Origin: Rhodobacter sp. NTK016B
Lineage (GTDB): Bacteria; Pseudomonadota; Alphaproteobacteria; Rhodobacterales; Rhodobacteraceae
Assembly (NCBI RefSeq): GCF_017303295.1
Contig: NZ_JAFKOK010000008.1
Span: 124,001 to 188,000, forward strand
Direction of reading: 5' to 3'
Length of the DNA stretch: 64,000 nucleotides
Shown here in pieces: positions 16,451 through 24,475 of the stretch (position 1 is its first letter; the number at the start of each line of letters is the position of its first letter). Under the pieces are notes generated by a model that was not told the origin of the DNA, searched no databases, and saw only the letters and a list, made by a program, of their open reading frames with translations. Position numbers and translations under genes: made by a program.

Positions 16451-18355
16451 TTATTCGCCAGCAGGAAGCAGGAAGCCCGCGAAGAACGAACTCAGCTCTG
16501 CCCGCGCCGAAAGCGGCAGAACCTGCGCGACATATTGGTCGGGCCGGACCACGACGATGCAGCCCTGCGCCCGGTCGATGCCGCGGGCCTCGAAGATGTC
16601 AGCGCTTTTGAGATCGGTGCTGAACACCTTTTCATAGTCGCACAGCCCGTACTTTCCCTTGTGCGGGCGCAACAACGCGGGCATTGCCCCGTAATCCAGA
16701 TCGCGGAAACCCGGCTGGAAGACCGCCCGCACGTCGATCACCGCGTCGGGATCATCGTGCTTGCCCGTATGCACCACGACGGGCGAGGCCGGATCGTTCT
16801 GCAGCCAGTCGCACAGGTCGGCCACCGCGCCACCGGGCTGACCCCTGTCGCCGTCGGGCGCGAAAGCGAACAGATGCCACGCGGTGCCCGCTTCGATCGC
16901 GTGCCCCAGTTCCATCGGCTTGGCATCGGCGACGCGGATCACCGGCGCGGAATGGAACCGCTTGCCCAACTCGAAGCCCGGCGCGAGCGCCTGATGCGCG
17001 GTGTCGCCGGTCAGCGCGGAGGGTTCGTATTCGATGGTCAGCCCGCAGGTGAAGGGCAGGTTGCGCACGAAGGTCTGCGCCACAACGGGCAATTCGCCAT
17101 CGACATCGTCATGAGTCTTGGCACCGACGACGCGGGACCATTCGTGGTCGAAATCGACCAGCCCCTTGGCCGCCGCGCGCCTCTCGGCGGTATAGGTATG
17201 CAAAAGCGAGGGATCGGCCCGCCCGGTCAGAACCGAGCGCAGTTTCCAGCCCATGTTGAACGTGTCGCCCATCGACACGTTCATCCCCTGCCCTGCCTTG
17301 GGGCTGTGGGTGTGGCAGGCATCGCCCGCCAGCATCACGCGGGGATTACGCTTAGCGATCTGATCTTCGGGCACGTCATCGAACTTGTCGGTCAGCCGGT
17401 GGCCGATTTCGTAGATCGACCACCAGACGACCTCTTTCGCGTCAAGCGTGAAGGGCTTCAGGATCGATTGCGCCTTGGCGACGATATCGGCGTCGTCCAT
17501 GCCGCGATCCGAAGCGCGCTCGTCTTCGCCCAGACGATCCAGCTCGACATAGAGCCGCACCAGATGCCCGCCCTCGCGCGGCAGCACCATCAGCGTGCCG
17601 GCCTCGGCCGAGCGCACGAAGGCTTTCTTGCGCCAGTCGGGGAAATCGGTAACCGCCAGCAGGTCGATCACGCCCCAGGCATGGTGCGCCGCATCACCGT
17701 GCAGCGCGCCGCCGATGGCGCGGCGCACGTTCGAGCGTGCGCCATCGCAGCCCACCACGTAATTCGCGCGCAGGGTCTCGGTCTGCCCCTCGCGCCCCGG
17801 TGCGGTATGTTCAAGCGTGACGGTCACGGGGTGGTCGTCGGTCGTGGTATCGACGCTCAGATCCAGCACGCGCAGGCCGTAATCGGGTTCCAGCCGGGTG
17901 GGCGAGCGCTTCATGATGTCGAGATACATGTCATGGACGCGCGCCTGATTGATCAGCACATGCGGCATCTCGGACACCCCGTCGGGCACGTCATCGACGC
18001 GCGCGGCAGGGGTGATGCCGTCTTCGCCCGGCGTCCAGAAGGTGGTTTCGTTGATCCAGACCGATTCGCGCTTGATCTTGTCGGCGAAACCGAAGGCCTG
18101 AAACATCTCCATCGAGCGGACCGAGATCCCGTCGGCCTGCCCCTTTTCCATCGGTCCCATCTTCGGCTCGACGATCATAGTGTGGATTGACGGCTCCATC
18201 GCCAGCTGCGCGGCAAGGCACAGACCGGCGGGGCCACAGCCCGCGATCAGGACATCGACCTTCTCGGGCAGCCCGTTCGAGCGGTCATGCACCCGCGCAG
18301 CGGGCGGGAAGATGTCGGGATCACCGGGGTGGAAACCGTTCAGGTGGTATTGCAT
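16451..18355 (-). CDS. MobA-like FAD-dependent aromatic monooxygenase
   Basis: Flavin hydroxylase of 634 residues, of the phenol 2-/3-hydroxybenzoate 4-monooxygenase group. The start at 18355 (MQYHLNGFHPGDPD) follows a GGGAGAG site. FAD-binding Rossmann motif at about 35-40 (VLIAGCGPAGLCLAA), a DG motif (VVGCDGARSNVRRAIG), the GD motif (VMLAGDACHTHSPKAGQGMNVSMGD), and a C-terminal thioredoxin-like domain. Length and ends match MobA, which turns 3-hydroxybenzoate into protocatechuate; another phenolic substrate is possible. Divergent from a MarR regulator, which probably represses it and responds to an aromatic ligand. Confidence 0.85.
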   Translation of the reverse strand: MQYHLNGFHPGDPDIFPPAARVHDRSNGLPEKVDVLIAGCGPAGLCLAAQLAMEPSIHTMIVEPKMGPMEKGQADGISVRSMEMFQAFGFADKIKRESVWINETTFWTPGEDGITPAARVDDVPDGVSEMPHVLINQARVHDMYLDIMKRSPTRLEPDYGLRVLDLSVDTTTDDHPVTVTLEHTAPGREGQTETLRANYVVGCDGARSNVRRAIGGALHGDAAHHAWGVIDLLAVTDFPDWRKKAFVRSAEAGTLMVLPREGGHLVRLYVELDRLGEDERASDRGMDDADIVAKAQSILKPFTLDAKEVVWWSIYEIGHRLTDKFDDVPEDQIAKRNPRVMLAGDACHTHSPKAGQGMNVSMGDTFNMGWKLRSVLTGRADPSLLHTYTAERRAAAKGLVDFDHEWSRVVGAKTHDDVDGELPVVAQTFVRNLPFTCGLTIEYEPSALTGDTAHQALAPGFELGKRFHSAPVIRVADAKPMELGHAIEAGTAWHLFAFAPDGDRGQPGGAVADLCDWLQNDPASPVVVHTGKHDDPDAVIDVRAVFQPGFRDLDYGAMPALLRPHKGKYGLCDYEKVFSTDLKSADIFEARGIDRAQGCIVVVRPDQYVAQVLPLSARAELSSFFAGFLLPAGE

Positions 18356-18415
18356 CGCTCTCTCCCATGTCGCGCCGAAAATCGCGCCAACCCGGCGCCG
18401 TGGGCAATTGATATC

Positions 18416-18455
18416 TGTACTTATCATTTTTCGTCAACAAAAAAGTAAGTGTACA
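18416..18455. promoter_or_regulatory. Putative MarR operator between monooxygenase and marR
   Basis: Imperfect inverted repeat: TGTACTTATCATTTTT on the left is mirrored by AAAAAAGTAAGTGTACA on the right. AT-rich and placed in the divergent promoter gap, as expected for a MarR site serving both genes. Confidence 0.5.
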
Positions 18456-18509
18456 TTCTATTTGTCGGAAGCTACTGTTCTGCAAAGGGGAAACAGGCGG
18501 GAATCCGGG

Positions 18510-18941
18510 ATGATGGAAGCCTATGGCATGGCCGGCCACCTGATTCGGCGGCTGCATCAGCTGTCGACGCAGGTCTTTGCGCAGCAGGCGAAGGAAGCCG
18601 GGTTCGACCTGACCTCGGTCCAGTTCGCGGCGATGGACGCGATCCGCGCGCATCCGGGCATCGATCAGGCGGGCGTGGCGGCGCTCATCGCCTATGACCG
18701 CGCGACGATCGGCGGGGTGATCGACAGGCTGGTCTCGAAGGGGCTGGTCGCGCGCGAAGTCAGCCGCCGAGACCGTCGCGCGCGCGAAGTCCGGCTGACC
18801 GACGAGGGCGAACGCGTCTTCGCTGCGATGCTGCCGGTGGTGCGCGGCGTGCAGGACGCGATCCTGTCGGAATTGTCGGAAGACGAGCGCGGGATCTTCC
18901 TGTCGCTGGCCCGCAAGTCGCTGCACGCGCCCGAAGCGTGA
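18510..18941 (+). CDS. MarR-family regulator, likely of the MobA-like gene
   Basis: Winged-helix regulator of 143 residues. Tandem ATGs at 18510 and 18513; the first is used. MarR core: helix-turn-helix IDQAGVAALIAYDRATIGGVIDRLVSKGLV and wing RDRRAREVRLTDEGERVF. Divergent from the aromatic monooxygenase gene with a 154-base gap containing an inverted repeat. MarR proteins of this arrangement are usually repressors relieved by phenolic compounds, so the monooxygenase substrate is the likely inducer. Confidence 0.88.
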   Translation: MMEAYGMAGHLIRRLHQLSTQVFAQQAKEAGFDLTSVQFAAMDAIRAHPGIDQAGVAALIAYDRATIGGVIDRLVSKGLVAREVSRRDRRAREVRLTDEGERVFAAMLPVVRGVQDAILSELSEDERGIFLSLARKSLHAPEA

Positions 18942-19002
18942 CACATGAAGGCTTCCGCCCGACCGCGCCCTCGCCTAGCCTGATACCGAAAGGAAGCCGC
19001 CC

Positions 19003-19749
19003 ATGTCCCCCGCGCCCCCTGCCCCGATGCTGCAGCCTGCCGGCCAGAGCACCCGGATCGCGCCGCTGCGCCTGACCCGCGCGCTGGTCGATCGCCTGCC
19101 CGCCCGCGTGGACGAGGAAGGGCCGGTGATGGGCGACCCGATCCCCGACAGCTATTATTCCGAGATGACGGCGAAACTGCTGGCCGAGGCCGATCCGAGC
19201 GGGATCTGGGTCTTCGCCTCGGGCAGCCTGATCTGGAACCCGCGCATGCCGGTGGCCGAGCGGCGGCACGCACGCGTTCATGGCTGGCATCGCTCGTTCT
19301 GTCTGGGACCGTCGCGGCGCAACAGGGGGTCGCCCTCGCATCCCGGTCGGATGATGTCGATGGATCGCGGCGGCTCGTGCCACGGGATCGTGCAGCGCAT
19401 GACGCCGGGCAACGAGGCCGCCGATCTGGAAGCCCTGCTCAGGCTTGAGCCGCCCAGCCCGCCGTCATGGGTGCGCTGCAAAACGCCAGGGGGTGTGGTC
19501 CGCGCCATCGCCTTTACCGCGCATCCGTCCTATTGGGGCTACAGCCCGGAATGCGGTATCGACGAGCTGGCCGATATTCTGGCCAGTTCGGTCGGCACGC
19601 GCGGCACAATGGCGGAGTACCTGCTCAATACCTGCGAGCATCTGGCCGAAGCCGGCATCCACGACCGGCACCTGTGGCGCCTACAGGCGATGGTCGCCGA
19701 GCGGCTTGAGCACTTGCCGGAACGCACCGATCAGGACGCAGCGGAATAG
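19003..19749 (+). CDS. Second ChaC-like gamma-glutamylcyclotransferase
   Basis: Protein of 248 residues. The start at 19003 follows AAGGAAG. The glycine loop is VFASGSLIWNP, equivalent to FAFGSLMWDP of the protein at 15627, followed by RHARVHGWHRSFCLGP and, near the C-terminus, GTMAEYLLNTCEHL. It carries a longer N-terminal leader (about 40 residues before the core) than the other copy, and the two are clearly diverged, so they may act on different gamma-glutamyl substrates. Convergent with the OsmC gene. Confidence 0.82.
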   Translation: MSPAPPAPMLQPAGQSTRIAPLRLTRALVDRLPARVDEEGPVMGDPIPDSYYSEMTAKLLAEADPSGIWVFASGSLIWNPRMPVAERRHARVHGWHRSFCLGPSRRNRGSPSHPGRMMSMDRGGSCHGIVQRMTPGNEAADLEALLRLEPPSPPSWVRCKTPGGVVRAIAFTAHPSYWGYSPECGIDELADILASSVGTRGTMAEYLLNTCEHLAEAGIHDRHLWRLQAMVAERLEHLPERTDQDAAE

Positions 19750-19788
19750 GCCCGGCGCGGTGGCCCCCGAGGCGGCCCCGGCGCGGCC

Positions 19789-20256
19789 TTAACCCTCAAC
19801 CTCGAAAACCGGCTCGATCTCGACTGGGAAATTCACCGAGCGGGCGATGAAACAGACCTCGTGAATCTGGCGATGGATGGCTCCGGCCCGGGCCAGATCG
19901 GCGCCCGGCTTCACGCTGATCTTGGGCCGCAACACTACGCGGGCGAAACGCTGCGCGCCACCGGGGCGCCCCTCGGCAAAGCCTACGGGATCGTCCTGAT
20001 ACGCGGTGACGACGATCCCCGCATCCGAGGCCAGATGCAGAAACCACAGCATATGGCAGCCTGCCAGCGCGGAAAGCAGCATGTCTTCGGGGTTCATCAG
20101 CCCCGGATTGCCGCCAAGCGCCGGATCGTTGGAACAGGGGATCTCGGGCTTGCCGGGCACGGCGACGGCCCAGTCGCGGGTATAGGCGCGGTAATGCGCG
20201 GTGCCTTCCCCCGTATTGCCGGTCCAGCGGATGCGGCTGGTATAGCTGTGTGCCAT
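19789..20256 (-). CDS. OsmC-family peroxide-reducing protein
   Basis: Protein of 155 residues in the OsmC/Ohr family, cytosolic thiol peroxidases acting on organic hydroperoxides. Two cysteines lie in the expected places: the peroxidatic one in LSALAGCHMLWFLH and the resolving one in IHEVCFIARSVNFPVEI. Transcribed with the LysE-type exporter gene, which ends 25 bases upstream. Confidence 0.88.
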   Translation of the reverse strand: MAHSYTSRIRWTGNTGEGTAHYRAYTRDWAVAVPGKPEIPCSNDPALGGNPGLMNPEDMLLSALAGCHMLWFLHLASDAGIVVTAYQDDPVGFAEGRPGGAQRFARVVLRPKISVKPGADLARAGAIHRQIHEVCFIARSVNFPVEIEPVFEVEG

Positions 20257-20281
20257 GGTCCCCTCGTGCGTTGTGATGCCC

Positions 20282-20905
20282 TCAGCCGATCGCCTGCATG
20301 ACCAGAGATGCCGCGATCAGCCACATGATCACGCCGATCAGCGCCTCGACGACAACCCAAGCGCCGGGTCTGGCCAGAACCGGCGCCAGCAGCCGCGCGC
20401 CGTAGCCCAGCGCAGAGAAGAACAGCACCGAGCCCAGCACAGCACCCAGACCGAACAGCGTCTCGGCCGGCGCATATTGCGCCGAGATTGCGCCCAGAAG
20501 CGCCAGCGTATCAAGATAGACATGCGGGTTGAGCCATGTGAGCGCCAGACAGGTCAGCACCACGCGGCGCAGCGGCACCGGCTCGAACGCGGCGGCGGCC
20601 AGAGCCTCGCCTCCCTTCAGCGCCGCGCGGAACCTCAGCGCTCCATAGACGGTCAGAAACGCCACCCCGCCCCACAGCATCACGGATTCCAGCCATGGCA
20701 GCCGCTCGGCCATCGCGCTGAATCCCAGAACGCCCGCAGCTATCAGCAGCGCGTCCGAGCCCGCGCAGATCAGCACGACGACGCCGACATGCTCGCGCCG
20801 CAGGCCCTGCCGCAACACGAAAGCATTCTGTGCCCCGATCGCGGCGATCAGCGACAGCCCGGTAAAGAACCCGGCAACGAGGGGGATGACGACAGCATAA
20901 TCCAT
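20282..20905 (-). CDS. LysE/ArgO-type amino-acid exporter
   Basis: Inner-membrane protein of 207 residues with about six membrane segments. The start at 20905 (MDYAVVIPL) is chosen because the longer upstream frame is Pro/Arg-rich and not protein-like. Family motifs: GLSLIAAIGAQNAFVLRQGL at the first loop and ALTWLNPHVYLDTLALLG in the middle, as in ArgO/LysE exporters of basic amino acids. First gene of a short leftward unit with the OsmC gene. Confidence 0.9.
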   Translation of the reverse strand: MDYAVVIPLVAGFFTGLSLIAAIGAQNAFVLRQGLRREHVGVVVLICAGSDALLIAAGVLGFSAMAERLPWLESVMLWGGVAFLTVYGALRFRAALKGGEALAAAAFEPVPLRRVVLTCLALTWLNPHVYLDTLALLGAISAQYAPAETLFGLGAVLGSVLFFSALGYGARLLAPVLARPGAWVVVEALIGVIMWLIAASLVMQAIG

Positions 20906-20973
20906 GGCGCTTTTTGACGGGACAATCGCTGCGAAGTAAATATCGGGCCAGACGGTTTCCGCACGACACAACG

Positions 20974-21006
20974 AAAACCCCGCCCGCCCGAAGGGGCCGG
21001 CGGGGT
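20974..21006 (-). terminator. Intrinsic terminator of the small secreted-protein gene
   Basis: Reading leftwards, an 8-bp stem (ACCCCGCC and complement, arms 20977-20984 and 20999-21006) runs into TTTT. It lies just after the stop of the gene at 21027. Confidence 0.7.
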
Positions 21007-21026
21007 CGCTGCGCGGTGGGGGTGGA

Positions 21027-21356
21027 TCAGCGCAGGACGCGCGACGGGGTGGCTGCGCGGGGCGCACCGGCCATCAGGCGCTGGAACGTACGCGGCGAGA
21101 TCGCGGGGCCATGGCGCGACGGCGCGCGCAGGGTCAGGCCGGGCGCGGCGGTGGTATTGCCGAACTCGTCGTCGCAATCGTCGAGCCCCGACGCGCTGCC
21201 GCATTCATCGGCGTGGTCTGGAAAGGTCGAAACGCACCAGTTGATGACGGCGGTGTAGCATTCCTCGAGCGACGAGATCGGGGCGGCGCGGGCCGGCGCC
21301 GTAGCCGAAGCGGCGATACCGAGGGCCGTGACGGCGATGGTCAGAAAACGGGTCAT
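21027..21356 (-). CDS. Small secreted cysteine-containing protein, unknown function
   Basis: Predicted exported protein of 109 residues. The start at 21356 (MTRFLTIAV) has AAGGACG upstream; the longer frame has no credible N-terminus. Signal peptide 1-25 (cleavage near ARAAP). Mature part has four cysteines (ECYTAVINWCV, DECGSASGLDDC), consistent with two disulphides, then a basic tail without cysteines (SRHGPAISPRTFQRLM). No family recognised. Own terminator at 20974-21006. Confidence 0.7.
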   Translation of the reverse strand: MTRFLTIAVTALGIAASATAPARAAPISSLEECYTAVINWCVSTFPDHADECGSASGLDDCDDEFGNTTAAPGLTLRAPSRHGPAISPRTFQRLMAGAPRAATPSRVLR

Positions 21357-21528
21357 GAAAAGTCGTCCTTGACAAAAAATAAAGCCCACCATATGAGCCA
21401 CCCTGTGTCGGACGGCGCAGAGCGCCGGTTCATTCACCGCGCAGAATTCCGCGCCCCGAATCGCGGAAACCGTCGAAAAAGGCGCTGTGGTGCATGACGT
21501 TCTGCGCTCGCGGACCGCTCGTGATAGC

Positions 21529-21690
21529 TCAGGAATGCGGGATTTCCTCCCCTGCCGTCGCCGTGTTTTCGACCTCGAGCCGGGCCAGCAACACGGCCTG
21601 TTCAAGGTGAAAGCTCAACTCGGTCAGCTGGTTCATCCGGGCGTAACGGCACAGGTCTTCGAGCGTCTTGATCAGCCAGGCATGAGGCAC
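21529..21690 (-). CDS. Small conserved-looking protein of 53 residues
   Basis: Starts at a GTG (21690) with an excellent AAAGGAG seven bases upstream. Begins MPHAWLIKTLEDLCRYARM and continues with NQLTELSFHLEQAVLLARLE before a short acidic tail. It is mostly amphipathic helix and likely cytosolic. The pattern (hydrophobic heptads, a single Cys) suggests a two-helix hairpin protein. Function unknown. The ribosome binding site and codon pattern make this a real gene rather than chance. Confidence 0.65.
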   Translation of the reverse strand: MPHAWLIKTLEDLCRYARMNQLTELSFHLEQAVLLARLEVENTATAGEEIPHS

Positions 21691-21750
21691 CGCGGAACTC
21701 CTTTTCGCTATCGCTCAAACCTGCCGCTCCAGAGTTAACAAATCTTTCGC

Positions 21751-21775
21751 GCCCCCTGCCCCCAGAGCAGGGGGC
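21751..21775. other. Strong GC hairpin of unknown role
   Basis: Perfect 9-bp stem GCCCCCTGC / GCAGGGGGC around a seven-base loop. No U-run on either strand immediately after it. It lies between the 53-residue gene and the leftward terminator at 21780. Confidence 0.5.
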
Positions 21776-21779
21776 AACG

Positions 21780-21824
21780 AAAAAAGGTCTCGGTGCGGAT
21801 CACTCCCGGCGGAGCACAGAGACC
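21780..21824 (-). terminator. Leftward intrinsic terminator, distant from the nearest upstream gene
   Basis: Reading leftwards, GGTCTCTGTGC pairs with GCACCGAGACC (one mismatch) and is followed by six U. The nearest upstream gene on that strand stops at 22027, about 200 bases away, leaving room for a long 3' untranslated region or a small RNA in 21825-22026. No known RNA family was recognised there. Confidence 0.75.
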
Positions 21825-22026
21825 GCGCTCCTATCCCTTCGGGTTTGCTTGGGTCGCATCGTTGGGTCGGAGGAGACGGGGGCGAACGCAGGACATCGGA
21901 CGACCTTGAATGCGCCTATCGGGCTGCATTGATTGCCTGAACGCACAAGACAGGGAACTCTCGGTCACCATGTCGCAGACGGCATGACCTGTAATGGACC
22001 GTTGATCGCGCGCGGCCCGTCGCCGA

Positions 22027-22473
22027 TCACACCGGCTTGCGGCGCCGGTTGGCCGTCAACCGCAGCCCGTCGCGCATGTTCAGGCCCAGCAGAGTCAGGT
22101 TAACCGCGCCCGCGCAGAGTTCGATGGCCTGAACGACGTAGAACCCGGTATCAAAGGCCCCTGCCTGCGCCTTGAACGACAAGTAAAGCGCTGAGGGGAT
22201 CAGGATCAGGATACCGTTGGCGGCGATGAACGGCATCCGTTTCGTCTTGGCCGCGATCAACGGGCCGCGCATTTTTCGGCCGAGCCGGAAACCGGACCCG
22301 CCGACCGCCATCAGCGCAGGCACAAGCAGAAGAAAGCCCCACGGAATCAGCGATTTGACTGTCACGATGGTCGCCGTGCCCGCGAAGAGTTCCGACAATA
22401 CGGTTGCGAGCCAGAAGCTCAGGATCGTGAGCATGGCGATCGCGCCCGCTATGGGATGAAGGATCTTGGTCAT
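22027..22473 (-). CDS. Small integral membrane protein, probable MarR target
   Basis: Protein of 148 residues with about four membrane segments (IAGAIAMLTILSFWLATVLS; PWGFLLLVPALMAVGG; FIAANGILILIPSALYLSF; VVQAIELCAGAVNLTLLGLN) and basic loops, including a C-terminal NRRRKPV. No family confidently recognised. Divergent from a MarR-type regulator with two palindromes in the 82-base gap, so probably repressed by it. Confidence 0.75.
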   Translation of the reverse strand: MTKILHPIAGAIAMLTILSFWLATVLSELFAGTATIVTVKSLIPWGFLLLVPALMAVGGSGFRLGRKMRGPLIAAKTKRMPFIAANGILILIPSALYLSFKAQAGAFDTGFYVVQAIELCAGAVNLTLLGLNMRDGLRLTANRRRKPV

Positions 22474-22500
22474 CGGTTTTTTCCTTATGCGCCATCATTT

Positions 22501-22537
22501 GTATAGCTAGCTATGTATTGTTGTATAGCTTGCTATG
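22501..22537. promoter_or_regulatory. Tandem MarR operators
   Basis: Two nearly identical palindromes, GTATAGCTAGCTATG (22501-22515) and GTATAGCTTGCTATG (22523-22537), start 22 bp apart in the gap between the membrane-protein and marR genes. Both have perfect ATAGC/GCTAT arms. The second overlaps an ATG at 22535, which argues that translation of marR begins further downstream. Confidence 0.75.
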
Positions 22538-22555
22538 CAAGTGCTAATGAGACGC

Positions 22556-23005
22556 ATGGAGTTCACCAAGGATCACTCGCAGGGCTATCTCGCCAACCAC
22601 GTCGCCCGCATCTTCGCGCGCGGCCTGACGGCGCGCATCAAGCCCTTGGGCCTGACCACCGGCACGTTTCCGGCTTTGCTGGAATTGTGGGAAACCGATG
22701 GCATGACCCAGAAGCAACTGGTGGCAAAGCTGGATATCGAGCAGGCCACCATGGCCAACACCCTTGCCCGGATGGAGCGTGACGGCCTCATCATCCGCAA
22801 GAAAGACGCAAGCGACGGCCGGGTGCAGCGGGTCTGGCTGACCGAGCGCGCCCGCGCCTTGCGCGGCCCCGCGACAGCGGCGGCGATGGATGAGAACGCG
22901 GACTCCCTCGCCTGCCTGACCGAGGACGAGCAACAACAATTCACCACGCTGATGCAGAAGATCATCGCCGCGAACCGGTACCGGGCCGACGCCCCGCCCG
23001 AATAG
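22556..23005 (+). CDS. MarR-family regulator
   Basis: Regulator of 149 residues. The ATG at 22556 (MEFTKDHSQGYLANH) is preferred to those at 22535 and 22547 because 22535 is inside an operator palindrome and the chosen start fits the usual MarR N-terminus; the ribosome binding site is weak for all three. Helix-turn-helix TQKQLVAKLDIEQATMANTLARMERDGLI and wing KKDASDGRVQRVWLTERA. Likely represses itself and the divergent membrane protein. Confidence 0.87.
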   Translation: MEFTKDHSQGYLANHVARIFARGLTARIKPLGLTTGTFPALLELWETDGMTQKQLVAKLDIEQATMANTLARMERDGLIIRKKDASDGRVQRVWLTERARALRGPATAAAMDENADSLACLTEDEQQQFTTLMQKIIAANRYRADAPPE

Positions 23006-23026
23006 GCCAGATTGCCCGAACGCAAA

Positions 23027-23056
23027 GGGGCCGCCCCGATGGGCGGCCCCCTTCTT
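23027..23056. terminator. Intrinsic terminator between marR and ccrA
   Basis: Perfect 10-bp stem GGGGCCGCCC / GGGCGGCCCC with loop CGAT, followed by a T-rich CTTCTTCATT on the plus strand. Can also slow the convergent ccrA transcript. Confidence 0.8.
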
Positions 23057-23075
23057 CATTCTCTTGGCCGCAGGC

Positions 23076-24365
23076 TCAGCGCTTGCCGGCTTCCAGCGTA
23101 TCCTCGAACGTCCGAAGCCCGGTGCGCGGCGCCTGAACCAGCACGGCCATGTTGCCCGGCTTATGCTCGTTCTTGAGCATCTTCATATGCGCGGCAGGGA
23201 TCTCGTCCCACGGGAAGACCTCGGACATGCAGGGATCGAGACGCCGTTCGCACATCAGCCGGTTGGCCGAGGCCGCCTGCTTCAGGTTGGCGAAATGGCT
23301 GCCCTGCAGGCGCTTCTGGTGCATCCACATGTAGCGCACGTCGAAGGTGCAGTTGAAGCCCGAGGTGCCCGCGCAGATCACCACGATACCGCCCTTCTTC
23401 ACCACCAGCGTCGAGACCGGGAAGGTCGCCTCGCCGGGATGCTCGAAGACCATGTCCACGGAAACGCCCTTGCCGGTGATCTCCCAGATCGCCTTGCCGA
23501 ACTTGCGCGCTTCCTTGAGCCACTCGTTGTATTCGGGGCTGTTGACGATGGGCAGCTGGCCCCAGCAGTTGAAATCCTTGCGGTTGATCACGCCCTTGGC
23601 GCCCTGATCCATCACGAACTGGCGCTTCGATTCGTCCGAGATGACGCCGATCGCATTCGCCCCCGCCGTGTTGGCCAGCTGGATCGCGTAAGATCCCAGA
23701 CCGCCCGACGCGCCCCAGACCAGCACGTTCTGGCCCGGCTTCAGCTCATGCGGATGGTGTCCGAACAGCATCCGGTAGGCCGTAGCCAGCGTCAGCGTGT
23801 AGCAGGCGCTTTCTTCCCATGTCAGGTGCTTGGGGCGCGGCATCAGCTGCTGGGCCTGCACCCGGGTGAATTGCGCGAAGGACCCGTCGCCGGTCTCGTA
23901 ACCCCAGATCCGCTGGCTGGGCGAGAACATCGGGTCGCCGCCGTTGCATTCCTCGTCGTCGCCGTCATCCTGATTGCAGTGGATCACGACCTCGTCGCCC
24001 ACCTTCCAGCTTTTGACGGCCGATCCCACCTTCCACACGATGCCCGAGGCATCGGATCCGGCGATGTGGTAATCCTGCTTGTGGACGTCGAAGGGGCTGA
24101 TCGGCTTGCCCAGACCGGCCCAGACGCCGTTGTAATTGACGCCTGCCGCCATCACCAGAACCAGCACCTCGTGGCTGTCGATCTCCCAGGTATCGACGAC
24201 CTCGACCTGAAACGACTTGTCGGGTTCGCCGTGACGCTCGCGACGGATATTCCACGCGTACATCTTCTTCGGCACGTAACCCAGAGGCGGCATCTCTCCG
24301 ATCTCGTAGAGATCCTTCTCGGGCGCGTCGTATTTGGCGATTCCGGCGTTCACATCGAGGGCCAT
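23076..24365 (-). CDS. ccrA: Crotonyl-CoA carboxylase/reductase
   Basis: Key enzyme of the ethylmalonyl-CoA pathway: reductive carboxylation of crotonyl-CoA to ethylmalonyl-CoA with NADPH and CO2. 429 residues, the family's usual length. The start at 24365 (MALDVNAG) follows AGGAGAG. Medium-chain reductase fold: GroES-like half with GVNYNGVWAGLGKPIS (about 75-90), then Rossmann motif VLVWGASGGLGSYAIQLA, segment DFNCWGQLP, MVFEHPGEATFPVS and the C-terminal KNEHKPGNMAVLVQAPRTGL. TTGC/GCAA motifs in the upstream gap may be its control site. It ends at a shared terminator. Other pathway genes in the window are the mcd-like gene (58507), hbdA and thiolase. Confidence 0.96.
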   Translation of the reverse strand: MALDVNAGIAKYDAPEKDLYEIGEMPPLGYVPKKMYAWNIRRERHGEPDKSFQVEVVDTWEIDSHEVLVLVMAAGVNYNGVWAGLGKPISPFDVHKQDYHIAGSDASGIVWKVGSAVKSWKVGDEVVIHCNQDDGDDEECNGGDPMFSPSQRIWGYETGDGSFAQFTRVQAQQLMPRPKHLTWEESACYTLTLATAYRMLFGHHPHELKPGQNVLVWGASGGLGSYAIQLANTAGANAIGVISDESKRQFVMDQGAKGVINRKDFNCWGQLPIVNSPEYNEWLKEARKFGKAIWEITGKGVSVDMVFEHPGEATFPVSTLVVKKGGIVVICAGTSGFNCTFDVRYMWMHQKRLQGSHFANLKQAASANRLMCERRLDPCMSEVFPWDEIPAAHMKMLKNEHKPGNMAVLVQAPRTGLRTFEDTLEAGKR

Positions 24366-24433
24366 GGTTCTCTCCTGACTTGGGCCCGCCGCGATGCAGA
24401 ATCCATGCGGCAGTTGCAGCATGGATAGAATCG

Positions 24434-24451
24434 GTTGCGCAACAATGCAAC
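24434..24451. promoter_or_regulatory. TTGC/GCAA palindrome upstream of ccrA
   Basis: GTTGCGCAAC (24434-24443), a perfect palindrome, followed two bases on by TGCAAC, with a further GTTGCA at 24412-24417. These half-sites match those upstream of the mcd-like gene and prpE. They resemble sites of ScfR-family regulators (RamB, PccR), known to recognise TTTGCAAA-like sequences. Assignment is inference. Confidence 0.45.
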
Positions 24452-24475
24452 CCCACAAACGTCTTGTTTGTAATT

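Noticed and set aside
16208-18190. Plus-strand frame opposite the MobA-like monooxygenase
   Set aside because: No domain and shadow composition; the FAD motifs are on the minus strand.
21780-22020. 6S RNA or SRP RNA in the gap after the membrane-protein gene
   Set aside because: The closing stem is a local 39-base hairpin, not a long-range pairing, and the conserved SRP loop motif is absent. Kept only as a possible small RNA.
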